Assembly (NCBI GenBank): GCA_964347945.1
Contig: CAYGAW010000121.1
Span: 1-35,062, forward strand
DNA: 35,062 bases
From: CAYGAW01 sp964347945
GTDB lineage: Bacteria; Chloroflexota; Anaerolineae; UBA7937; B3-Chlor
Reading direction: 5' to 3'
Made by a program: the position numbers and the translations under genes. Each line of letters opens with the position of its first letter. Position 1 is the stretch's first letter. The notes beneath the pieces are model-generated. The model saw only the letters and a list, made by a program, of their open reading frames with translations, ran no database searches and had not been told where the DNA came from. This document shows positions 22,220-31,000 of the stretch, one piece after another.

Positions 22220-23734
22220 CTATCCCACTCGCCAGATACTGCCTTCAGGGCCATCTTCTACGATGACGCCCAGGTTAGTCAGCCCCTCACGAATCGTGTC
22301 CGCCAACTCGTACTCCCTGGCCGCACGTAGGTCGTCGCGAACGATCAGCAGCAGCTCGATCAGGGCCTCAGCCTGCGTCCCTGTTGCCGTCTCCCTAGCC
22401 AGCTCGACGTCCATCCTCTGAACCAGTTTCGATTTCGCAGCGGCCAATAGATCTTCCCGGACGCCACGAGCCAGGTCCATGAAGGGCTCGGCTTCTACCG
22501 GCCCTTTCGGCTCCTCCAGGGTCAATCCCAAGACGGATGCCAGTTCTCGCAACACACATTGGACGGCCGCCAAGCGCTCTAATGACACGCCAGCATCCTT
22601 GGCCTGATTGACGGCACGTCCCAGGTCGAAGAGGTGGGCAATGGCTCGGGCAGTATTGAAGTCATCATCCATGGCCTCGATGAATTTCTTCCGTGCCTCT
22701 TCCGTGGTCGCCACAAGATCTTCTCCTCCACCGGGAGCCTCTCTCGATGCGGGCCTGAGTGCCGCCCGAAGCCTCTCCAGGCCCCGTTCAGCCCCGTGGA
22801 TGCCCTCCTCACTCCAGGTGATGGGGCTGCGATAGTGCGAAGACAGAATGAAGAGCCGGATGGCATCCGGGTTGTAGTTCTCCAGCGCCTCCTCACAACT
22901 GATGAAGTTGCCCAGATGCCTGGTCATCTTCTCCTGCTCCTCGCTGGGTCGCAGCAGACCGTTGTGTAGCCAGTACTTGACGAAAGGCTCCTTGCCGGTG
23001 TAGCTCTCCGATTGCGCTATCTCATCCTCGTGATGGGGAAAGATCACGTCCTCTCCACCGCCGTGGATATCTATCTGTTCGCCCAGGAATTGGAGGGCCA
23101 TGGCCGAGCACTCCACATGCCAGCCGGGCCGGCCTTTGCCCCACGGGCTGTCCCAGCTTGGCTCGCCGGGCTTGGCCGCCTTCCATAGCGCAAAATCCAG
23201 TTTGTGCTCCTTGCGCTCATCCACCTCTACCCGCGCCCCGGCCTGCATCGCTTCCAGAGACTGCCTGGTGAGCTTTCCGTAGTCGGGATCGCTAGAGATG
23301 CGGAAGTAGACGTCGCCGTCCACCTGGTAGGCGTGGCCCCTGTCTATCAGACCTTGCACTATCTCCTGGATCTTGGGGATCACTTCGGTCGCTCGGGGGT
23401 AGTGATGGGCCCGCTCAACATTCAGAGCGTCCATCTCCCTCAGGAAGCGGTCAATGTACTTCTCCGCCAATTCGTGCACCGTCACGCCCAGAGAATCGGC
23501 AGTCTCGATGATCCGGTCCTCAATGTCGGTGAAATTCTGGACATGCTTCACGTCGTAGCCAACGTATTCAAGGTACCGTCTGATGACATCGAACACCAGG
23601 TAAGACATGGCATGACCGACGTGGCAGGGCCCGTAGACGTTGGGACCGCACACGTACATCAACACCTGCCTACCCTGCAGGGGCACAAACTCCTCTCTCT
23701 TCCGACTGAGGGTACTATATACTCTCAATGACAT
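22220..23734 (-). CDS. cysS: Cysteinyl-tRNA synthetase, altered KMSKS loop
   Basis: 504 residues (family about 460-480). It attaches cysteine to tRNA-Cys. The zinc and ATP sites are normal: Cys29 (YVCGPNVY), HVGH at 38-41, HVECSAMALQFLG and IHGGGEDVIFPHHEDE. The second ATP motif, normally KMSKSLGN, reads KMTRHLGN (Lys269 to His273): the second Lys is Arg and the last Ser is His. The whole protein is otherwise intact to its C-terminal tRNA-binding region, so it is expected to work, perhaps with altered ATP turnover. GGGAGGAG precedes the ATG. It lies 92 nt downstream of gltX in one co-oriented block. Confidence 0.95.
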   Translation of the reverse strand: MSLRVYSTLSRKREEFVPLQGRQVLMYVCGPNVYGPCHVGHAMSYLVFDVIRRYLEYVGYDVKHVQNFTDIEDRIIETADSLGVTVHELAEKYIDRFLREMDALNVERAHHYPRATEVIPKIQEIVQGLIDRGHAYQVDGDVYFRISSDPDYGKLTRQSLEAMQAGARVEVDERKEHKLDFALWKAAKPGEPSWDSPWGKGRPGWHVECSAMALQFLGEQIDIHGGGEDVIFPHHEDEIAQSESYTGKEPFVKYWLHNGLLRPSEEQEKMTRHLGNFISCEEALENYNPDAIRLFILSSHYRSPITWSEEGIHGAERGLERLRAALRPASREAPGGGEDLVATTEEARKKFIEAMDDDFNTARAIAHLFDLGRAVNQAKDAGVSLERLAAVQCVLRELASVLGLTLEEPKGPVEAEPFMDLARGVREDLLAAAKSKLVQRMDVELARETATGTQAEALIELLLIVRDDLRAAREYELADTIREGLTNLGVIVEDGPEGSIWRVG

Positions 23735-23826
23735 ATCAACTCCTCCCTTTGTGTGATGATGGTAGCCTCTCTACAAGGGATATCGTCCAGGACGACATCC
23801 CCGCCGACAGACGCATTTGGCCATCA
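23735..23826 (-). other. gltX-cysS gap, no T-box seen
   Basis: 92 bp between the two synthetase genes; I looked for a T-box-type leader or an antiterminator and saw none. The cysS ribosome site lies at its end. Confidence 0.4.
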
Positions 23827-25311
23827 TCACGACGAGAAGGAGTTCTGACAACTTCTCACCCTCTCGATGCATCTCTCTCTGCCCAGGAGAGCCATCACTG
23901 CCGCAAGGCTCGGGCCATGAAGGCTTCCCGTCAGGGTTGCCCTGATAGGAAAGAGGACTTCTTTCGCCCCCAGACTGTCCTTTTCCTTGAAAAGGAGCCT
24001 CAACTGCTCCAAGAGAGAACCAGCCTCGGCCACATCCAGTATCTCGACAGGTTCGATCCTTTCCACGAATGCTTCCAGAACAGGTCCTGCCGTGGGCAGC
24101 CCAAGCGCTCTCCTGGCCTCACCCGTGAAAGCCAACTTATCGACGAATACGAAGGCGACATGCGCCGGTATCTCGCTCAGACTGTCCACTTCCTCCCGTA
24201 CGCTATCCACCAGAAGCTCCAGCCACTCGTCCGCCGAGTACGCTGTACCTTCGCTTCGCTCGCTCTGACCGTATGCTTCCCTCAGATATGCGACGACATC
24301 CCGAGCGATTTTGTCAGGTGGTGACTGACGTACGTACCATCTGTTGAACCAATTCAATCTCTCCACGTCGAAGATCGCCGGGCTGACCGAGATCCTCTCC
24401 CAGGAGAACTTCGCCACCAACTCCTCGAGGCTAAGGATCTCTTGGGCGTCACCCGGCGCCCAGCCCAACAATGCCAGGTAGTTGACGACGGCTTCGGACA
24501 GATAGCCTTTCTCCCGATAGTAGTCCAAGGAGACGTCGCCCAGGCGTTTGCTCAGCTTCCCACCGGACCTGCCGAGGATCAAGGGCAGATGAATATAGCG
24601 TGGAGGATCCCAGCCCAAGCCCTGGTAGAGCAGGATGTGTCGCGGAGTGCTGGGTATCAATTCGTCGGCGCGCAATACGTCGGTCACCTCCATCAGGTGA
24701 TCATCCACCACGTTGGCCAGATGGTAGGTCGGATATCCATCAGACTTGAGAAGCACGAAATCATCCAGAGAGATGTTGGCGAAGCTGATCTCCCCACGGA
24801 GCAAATCGCGAAACGAAGTCTCTCCCTCTAGAGGCGTCTTGAAGCGCACGACGGGCCTGATCCCCTGCGCCTTATGTCGTCCCATCTCGGTTTCGCTCAG
24901 CTCCCGACACCTTCGGTCATACCCAGGAGGTTCTCTTCGACGCTGCTGTTCTCGACGCACCTGCTCGAGGCGCTCGGGCGAGCAGTAGCAGCGGTAGGCG
25001 CAACCCTCTTCGAGTAGCCGCTGAGCATAGTCCTGATATATGGGCAACCGCTGCGACTGATAATACGGGCCGAACTCTCCTCCTTTCTGAGGGCCCTCGT
25101 CCCAATCCAGGCCTAGCCAGCGCAGTCCGTCTAGAATCGCCTCATCGTCCCCCTCGGTGCTCCGTACCACGTCCGTATCCTCGATCCGCACCACGAACAC
25201 CCCACCATAGTGCCGGGCGAACAACCAGTTGAACAGAGCAGTGCGCAGATTCCCAAGGTGAGGCAGCCCCGTTGGGCTGGGGGCAAAGCGAGCACGCACT
25301 CCGTCACTCAT
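23827..25311 (-). CDS. gltX: Glutamyl-tRNA synthetase
   Basis: 494 residues from the ATG at 25311, with a TTG two codons earlier also in frame. It charges tRNA-Glu. The HIGH-class motif is PSPTGLPHLGN (residues 11-21), RIEDTD follows, and the second ATP motif is KLSKR at 252-256, both intact. A CYCSPERL/YDRRCRE zinc-binding-type segment is present around 100-140. The length and C-terminal anticodon-binding region are normal. No GatCAB genes are in the window to say whether it is the discriminating kind. It overlaps the preceding gene by eight nt, indicating translational coupling. Confidence 0.96.
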   Translation of the reverse strand: MSDGVRARFAPSPTGLPHLGNLRTALFNWLFARHYGGVFVVRIEDTDVVRSTEGDDEAILDGLRWLGLDWDEGPQKGGEFGPYYQSQRLPIYQDYAQRLLEEGCAYRCYCSPERLEQVRREQQRRREPPGYDRRCRELSETEMGRHKAQGIRPVVRFKTPLEGETSFRDLLRGEISFANISLDDFVLLKSDGYPTYHLANVVDDHLMEVTDVLRADELIPSTPRHILLYQGLGWDPPRYIHLPLILGRSGGKLSKRLGDVSLDYYREKGYLSEAVVNYLALLGWAPGDAQEILSLEELVAKFSWERISVSPAIFDVERLNWFNRWYVRQSPPDKIARDVVAYLREAYGQSERSEGTAYSADEWLELLVDSVREEVDSLSEIPAHVAFVFVDKLAFTGEARRALGLPTAGPVLEAFVERIEPVEILDVAEAGSLLEQLRLLFKEKDSLGAKEVLFPIRATLTGSLHGPSLAAVMALLGRERCIERVRSCQNSFSS

Positions 25312-26002
25312 CGTCAAGACCTGGCAACTGGCGATAGGTGTCCACGATCACCCGGGCAGCCAATCGAGACGGCATTTTGGAGGTATTGAGCACCAAGTCG
25401 TACAGGGTGGGATCCAGCCACTCAACCCGATGATATCGCCGGAGATAGTCCCTCCGTGCCTGGTCGCTGGCCCTCAGTCTCGTTGCAGCCTCCCTTTCGT
25501 CGATTTCCTCGCGCTCCACCAGTGTCCGCACGCGCTGCTCGAAGGGAGCTACGATTTGAACGTGCAAAGCGCGCGGCGCGTCCCGCAGAATGACCTGACT
25601 ACCCCTTCCCACTATGCACACGTTGCCCTCTTCGGCTAGGTCTCGGATGACCATCTCGACCATGTCCACGTAGTCTTTCAGTGTCACGCCGAAGGTAGGC
25701 ATCGCCGGAGAGAAGATCCCTCCGAAAGGCTGGCGGACGGAGCTTATCGCTTCACGTCTCCAGGCTTCGGCCGTAGCGGGCACAGGAGGCATCGCGTTCA
25801 CGGCTTGCAGCACCCGGTCAACCACATTTCGCTTCCCTTCGAACGCAATCTCCTCTAGAGCCACCTGGGGCACACCAGCTTCCGCAGCTGCCCGATGGAT
25901 TATCTCCCGATCGACGAAGCGGAAGCCCAGCGTCTTAGCCACATCGGCAGCAATCGCACAGCCATGGCTGGCCATCTGCCTTGAGATGGTGATCACGCCC
26001 AT
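25304..26002 (-). CDS. Cytidylate-kinase-like protein
   Basis: 232 residues, of the cytidylate-kinase-2 family (Pfam PF13189-like): ITISRQ at the start, GFRFVDREII, CIVGRGSQVIL in the middle, RVRTLVEREEI, and DYLRRYHRVEWLDPTLYDLVLNTSKM near the end. The P-loop that normally reads GSGG is altered to ASHGC (residues 11-15), so nucleotide binding may differ. Function is unproved for most members; some are nucleoside-phosphate kinases. It lies 12 nt after the PIN/TRAM gene and overlaps gltX by eight nt, so it is co-transcribed with both. Confidence 0.88.
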   Translation of the reverse strand: MGVITISRQMASHGCAIAADVAKTLGFRFVDREIIHRAAAEAGVPQVALEEIAFEGKRNVVDRVLQAVNAMPPVPATAEAWRREAISSVRQPFGGIFSPAMPTFGVTLKDYVDMVEMVIRDLAEEGNVCIVGRGSQVILRDAPRALHVQIVAPFEQRVRTLVEREEIDEREAATRLRASDQARRDYLRRYHRVEWLDPTLYDLVLNTSKMPSRLAARVIVDTYRQLPGLDDE

Positions 26003-26014
26003 CCTACTCGACCA

Positions 26015-27088
26015 CTACTTCCTGGAGGACCGGCTTTGGGGCGCGGCGAAGATCAGCCGACCCTGTACGGTCTGAAGCACCTTGGTGACCGTAACGTCCA
26101 GACTATGGTTAATGTATCTGCGGCCATCTTCAACCACCACCATGGTGCCGTCGTCCAGGTAGCCCACTCCCTGGTTGGGTTCCGTCCCCTCCTGGATGAT
26201 CCGCACTTTCAGACTCTCACCATGGAGGACAGCAGTCTTCACTGCATTGGCCAGTTCATTGACGTTGAGCACCCTGACGCCCTGCAACTGAGCCACGCGA
26301 TTGAGGTTATAGTCATTGGTTATGATGGGACAGCTCAGATTCTTGGCCAGTTGCACCAGCTTCCCATCGGCGTCTCTGATATCCTCCACATCCATGTCGG
26401 TGACGCGGATGGGCACAATCGAATCCTGTTGCAGCCTGCTCAGGATGTCCAGTCCGCGTCGACCTCTCTTGCGCCGCAAAGCGTCCGAGGAATCCGCGAT
26501 GTACTGCAACTCATCAAGAATGAATCGGGGCACCAATAGCGTCCCATCAATGAAACCCGTCTGACTGATGTCGGCAATACGACCATCGATGATCACACTG
26601 GTATCCAGCAACAGCACGCGCTCGTCCGACCGAGTGCTCTTCGTCCTAGTGAAGGAGGAACTCCACAGGTTGAGAAGATCCTCGGCACGCATGATCATGA
26701 TGCCCATTCCCAGCAGGCCCAAGACCACACTGGCCAGCAAAGGCGTGACGGTCCGGAAGTTTGTGGGCAAGAAGGACAGACTGAAGGCCAACGGTAGCGA
26801 AATGACCAGCCCCACTGCAAGACCGATAGTTCCCATCAATAGATGGCGGGCAGGTATCAGCCTCAGCTTCCTCCGAGTCCACAGGGATGGCTTGATGGTC
26901 AGCCAGGGCGTGGCCAGCAGGCCTAGACCGGCTCCCGCTATTGCCAGGGCCAGCGCCGGACGTAGATAGGGCACGCTGAAGGCATCCGCAGCACCAGACC
27001 TTGTGGCTATGTACTCGCCTATTTGCCACCCGAGTCCGCCAAACGCAAACATTCCTACGACACGGACAAAGAGTTCGACTTGCCTCAT
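26015..27088 (-). CDS. PIN/TRAM-domain membrane protein (YacL family)
   Basis: 357 residues from the ATG at 27088, chosen because GGAGAGAG lies upstream; 27 more codons are open. Four membrane helices occupy residues about 5-130. A PIN domain follows (about 155-280) with the acidic site LLLDTSVIIDGR (Asp162), a middle acid in RFILDELQYIAD and the late Asp in ITNDYNLNRVA; this is the fold of small RNA-cutting nucleases. The last 70 residues are a TRAM domain that binds RNA. YacL-type proteins are common in Firmicutes and Chloroflexota and their role is unproved. It heads the block with the cytidylate-kinase-like gene, gltX and cysS. Confidence 0.93.
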   Translation of the reverse strand: MRQVELFVRVVGMFAFGGLGWQIGEYIATRSGAADAFSVPYLRPALALAIAGAGLGLLATPWLTIKPSLWTRRKLRLIPARHLLMGTIGLAVGLVISLPLAFSLSFLPTNFRTVTPLLASVVLGLLGMGIMIMRAEDLLNLWSSSFTRTKSTRSDERVLLLDTSVIIDGRIADISQTGFIDGTLLVPRFILDELQYIADSSDALRRKRGRRGLDILSRLQQDSIVPIRVTDMDVEDIRDADGKLVQLAKNLSCPIITNDYNLNRVAQLQGVRVLNVNELANAVKTAVLHGESLKVRIIQEGTEPNQGVGYLDDGTMVVVEDGRRYINHSLDVTVTKVLQTVQGRLIFAAPQSRSSRK

Positions 27089-27121
27089 GCACTCTCTCCT
27101 CGCCGACAATCCACAAGGGCT

Positions 27122-27162
27122 AGAAAAGAAAATGAGTGTACCACAAAGTACACTCAAGTCAG
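27122..27162 (-). promoter_or_regulatory. Hairpin with T tract / operator in front of the PIN/TRAM gene
   Basis: GAGTGTAC (27134-27141) and GTACACTC (27148-27155) form a perfect eight-base inverted repeat around a six-base loop. On the minus strand it is followed by ATTTTCTTTTCT, the form of an intrinsic terminator. The same bases also hold a possible promoter: CTGACT (27157-27162), 16 bp, TACACT (27135-27140) with TGG before it. So it is either a leader attenuator or a promoter with an operator on its -10 box; see the finding. Confidence 0.55.
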
Positions 27163-27374
27163 ACGTCACCCCTGCGCCTTGACTGTCTCGCGCTTGTTGT
27201 CCTCAGATGGACGGAATAGAAGATAACAATGAGATGAGACCTTGCGCCGTCGCTCCCGTAAAGGGCAGCCCAGTTCTCCGCGCGCGTCCCAGCCAATGCT
27301 CCCCCGAAGTGACCCGTGACTCGTCGATGTGTCTCGGTACTTCGATCCTAGCCTTGGTATGTCAGTTTATCTAG
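27163..27374 (-). other. Leader region between the two promoters
   Basis: About 210 bp that a transcript from the promoter at 27375-27403 would cross before the hairpin at 27122-27155. No gene is visible, and no known T-box, TPP, cobalamin or other riboswitch motif was found by eye. It may be a long leader or the body of a small RNA. Confidence 0.35.
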
Positions 27375-27403
27375 ATACTACCACGTTGTCACTTGGATGT
27401 CAA
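27375..27403 (-). promoter_or_regulatory. Strong leftward promoter
   Basis: On the minus strand a perfect TTGACA (27398-27403), exactly 17 bp, then TAGTAT (27375-27380), preceded by TGG (extended -10). It overlaps the 3' end of the decayed MBL-fold gene. Transcription would start near 27367, 279 nt before the PIN/TRAM ATG. Confidence 0.6.
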
Positions 27404-27632
27404 GAAAGCCTCACACTCGAAAAACCAGCAGAGCTCCACTGCGCCAAAGACGAACTCCTCGAGCATCTTCTCCGTGAACAGGCGCAGGGCAGCAAAGCCA
27501 GTGTAATGCGCAGGCATAACCACCCGTCACCCCATGGCTTGCAGTTCCACGACGGTTCGCCCCATCTCCTCCGCTGTGGCGCGGCCAAGGTGAACCCCGC
27601 CGATGATTGCTCAGATATCACCCACACCCGTG
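27389..27632 (-). pseudogene. Decayed MBL-fold hydrolase fragment
   Basis: One minus-strand frame reads TGVGDI, stop, AIIGGVHLGRATAEEMG ... QAMG, stop, RVVMPAHYTGFAALRLF ... FVFGAVEL, ending at a stop at 27389-27391. IGGxHL, the next helix, and PAHxTG are the C-terminal marks of the MBL subfamily that includes 7,8-dihydropterin-6-methyl-phosphate-synthase-like proteins (normally PAHCTG). Two TGA codons (27611-27613 and 27527-27529) break the frame, and the upstream two thirds of the gene cannot be followed, so it is a remnant. It is a different MBL subfamily from the intact hydrolase at 1888-2823. Confidence 0.6.
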
Positions 27633-27930
27633 TTGCTCCGAGGGTGCTCCCCCCAACTCCTGGTCACACGGCTAGATCACGCTACTGATGGCGCCGAGTT
27701 CGAGCAGGCTACCAGTAGCAGGCGGACCCGCATAGCGTGGAGAATCTTGCCTCCTCTCTGCACAGCGTACACGTTGCGCCAAACCGCCTCCTCGATCAAG
27801 ATACCGAACGGTGCCACGATTCTGCAAGGCGATCCACTGCCCCACAAGGCCTGCGGCAAGTCTGGTCGCAGTTGCGAAGCCTCAAGAGAAAGTCAAGTCC
27901 CGCTTTGGCAAGGAATTTAGTTGCAAAGTG
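27633..27930. other. Intergenic region, possible further gene remains
   Basis: About 300 bp upstream of the MBL fragment in its own reading direction. Short minus-strand stretches such as PCDQELGG could be more of the same dead gene in other frames, but I cannot support that. No intact gene, RNA or repeat is visible. Confidence 0.35.
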
Positions 27931-27939
27931 TGATATAAT
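27931..27939 (+). promoter_or_regulatory. Extended -10 promoter for the hybrid kinase
   Basis: TGATATAAT is a perfect extended -10 element; no good -35 box is seen. Transcription would start near 27946, giving a leader of about 140 nt that begins with a hairpin, GGCAGGG-CCCTGCC (27958-27973). Confidence 0.55.
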
Positions 27940-28087
27940 ATCGCGTGAACTGATCCCGGCAGGGGTCCCTGCCTGGCAAAGTGGTATTTGGCTGGGATGA
28001 ACTTCGACCGAGACGGCTACGAGGAAGAGGCATCATGCACCGCGCGTTCCCTCCCCGCTGACATCGCCCCTCAAAGGAGTGCCAAGC

Positions 28088-31000
28088 ATGAAAGAAGAGC
28101 CACAGATAGACCGAAAACTGCGCGACCTCATAGAGATCATCCACTTCACGGAAGCCGTGTCCACGAAGATACACGGCGTCTTGGACGAGGATGAGATCTA
28201 CAGGATCGTCAGGGAGGAGTTTGCGCGGTCGAAACGGTACAGCGTGAGTATCCTGCTGTTGACGCCCGATGGATCAGGACTCAAGATTGCACAAGCGTCA
28301 ATGCCTCCGCAGACACTGAAGAAGGCCGAAAGACTCGCCGGACTGCGCCTCAAGGAGTATGAGATTGACCTGGAGAAGTCAAGGATCTTCAGCAAGGCTG
28401 TGAAAGAGGGGGCAACGACCCAGGTCAGGGTCAACGAGATATACGCCGAGTTGTTTCCAGGGGCTGTAGCCCGCTTGATACTGAACGTCGTGGGCTATGC
28501 TGAGCAGAGGCCTACCATTCTGACGCCGTTGAAGCGACACGGAAAGGTCATCGGCATCCTCGCCATGAGCTCAACCGAACTTGCAGAACACTTCATTCCA
28601 TCCGTAAGGAACCTGGCGCAGCACATCTCAAACGCTCTGGAACTGGCCGATGAGAACGCTGAACGGAGACGGGTAGAAGAGGAGATCAAGCGACGGAACG
28701 AGGAACTGGCCGCCCTCAACAGCATCACCACTGCCGTGGCTGGATCACTGGACCTGGATGCGATCATGAACCGGGCCCTGGACAAAGTACTTGAGCTCAT
28801 GGAAGTCGAGGCGGGGACGATCAGGGTGCTTGGCACTGAGAGTCGGACAATGGACCTGGCTGTCCATCGTGGTCTAAGCGATGGGTATGTGGAGGCCCTG
28901 GAAACGCTGAGGCCCGCGGAACAACTGTTGGAAGGCTCGATTGAAAACGGAGAGCTCTTGTGGATGGAGGGCGTCGCGGACGAACCCCACGCGGAACACG
29001 TCAAGGCGATCTTTCGGAAAGAGGGCATTCGCTCACTAGCGGCAGTGCCCCTGCAGTCAAAGCACGAGTTCATCGGCATGCTGATTGTAATGAGCCACCA
29101 ACCGCGCCCATTCACCCCCCAGGACATGCAGCTTCTGAACTCGATCGGTAGCCAGATTGGGCTGGCTATCGAGAATGCAAATCTCTATCGCGCGGGGGTG
29201 AGAAGGGTGTCCGAGATGGAAGCCCTGCGCAAGACCACACTCGATATCACCAGAGAGTTGGAGGTGCCTCAACTGCTCGACTCCATCGTAGAAAGAGCCG
29301 CTTCCCTGGTGGGCACCAAGGGAGGGGGCCTTTATCTGTATCATGCCGAGGAAGAGGAGTTGGAGTTGGTGGTGAGTCGCTACCTGGACAAAGACTACAC
29401 GGGAACACGTCTCAAAGCTGGCGAGGGTCTCTCGGGGCAGGTGGTGTTGACTGGGGAGCCACTGATAGTCCACAACTATGCAAGTTGGGAGGGACGTTCT
29501 GACAAGTACGACGGTCTCCCATTTAGCTCCGTGATTGCCGCCCCGCTCAAATGGGGCGACAGGATCATTGGTGTGGTCAATGTCACGGACGTGGAGCACC
29601 CAAGGTCTTTCACTGAAAGCGATCTGCGGCTACTCGAACTCTTCGCCAGCCAAGCAGCCATCGCCATCGAGAACGCCCGCCTGCATGATGAAACGAAGAG
29701 GCGCCTGGCAGAACTCGCCGCCCTGGGCGAGATCGTGGACGAGCTTTCCTCCACCTTGGATTTCCAGAGAGTCATCGAGCTGGTCCTCGACAAGGCCATT
29801 GAAGCCACCAACGCGTCCCTAGGCGGTTTGTCCGTACTGGATGAGGGAGGGCGGGGACTTATCATGCTGGCCCGCCGTGGCTACCCCGCGGACTCGGATC
29901 CCCGTGAGCATGAACCTTGGAGCATAGAGCGCGGAATACTAGGAAGAGTGGTCAGAACGGGCGAGTGGGCGCTGGTTAGCGATGTCAGCGAGGATCCTGA
30001 CTACGTAGACTTCTTCCCAGATACCCGATCTCAGCTCACGGTGCCCATCATGCGAGAGCACGAGGTGGCGGGAGCCATATTGCTGGAAAGTCCACGGCTG
30101 GCAGCCTTCAATGAAGATCAGGCAAGCTTCGTGCAGCGACTGGCCGAGCATGCGGCGGTGGCCATGAGTAACGCACAGCTCTATGAACGGGTGAGGGAAT
30201 CTGAGGCGAGATACCGCACCTATGTGGAGAACGTCCCCGACGCCATATGGGAGGCCGATGCCGACGGCCGTTTCACCTACTGGAGCCCTCAGATCAAGAA
30301 CTCAATCGGCTACAGTGTCGAAGAACTAGTGGGACACACCGTATACGAGTTCTGTATACACCCCGACGATGTGAACGAGTTCAGGAACACTACTCGCCGA
30401 ATGCTGAAGGAGCGCAGAGACGAGTACACCTTGCGACACCGCGCTCTGCATCGAGACGGTTCCACTCTGCACATCGAGGTCAGTATGAAAGCCGTGCGGG
30501 ATGACGGCGGCCGAGTGGTCAAGTACCGGGGCGTGGCCCGAGATGTAACGGAGCGGGTTCACCTTCAAACACAACTCATCCAATCGGCCAAGCTGTCGGG
30601 CATCGGCCAGATGATCTCTGGAGTGGCCCACGAACTCAACAACCCGTTGACCACGGTGATGGGATACTCGCAACTCTTGCAGGCCAGCGACGTGGATGAG
30701 ACCATCAAGGAGGACTTGCGAAGGATCTACGACGATGCTCTACGAGCGCAACGCATCGTGCAGAACCTCCTCACCTTTGCCCGTCAGAAAAGGCCGCAGC
30801 GTGGGCCGGTCGACATCAATGAAGTCATCGGTGAGACTCTGACTCTCAGGAAATACCAGCTAAGGCTGGACAATGTGGAGGTCGTGACGGAGTTGGCGGA
30901 CGATCTGCCCTGGACCATGGCCGACAGATATCAACTGCAGCAAGTCTTTCTCAACATCATCAACAACGCCCACCAAGCCATGTCTGAACAGAGGAGCGGA

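Noticed and set aside
23735..23826. T-box leader before cysS or gltX
   Set aside because: The gaps are only 92 bp or overlapping, and no T-box sequence or antiterminator structure was found, including in the 27163-27374 leader.
27329..27688. + strand reading frame of 119 codons
   Set aside because: It runs opposite the decayed MBL-fold frame and has no ribosome site or family-like sequence.
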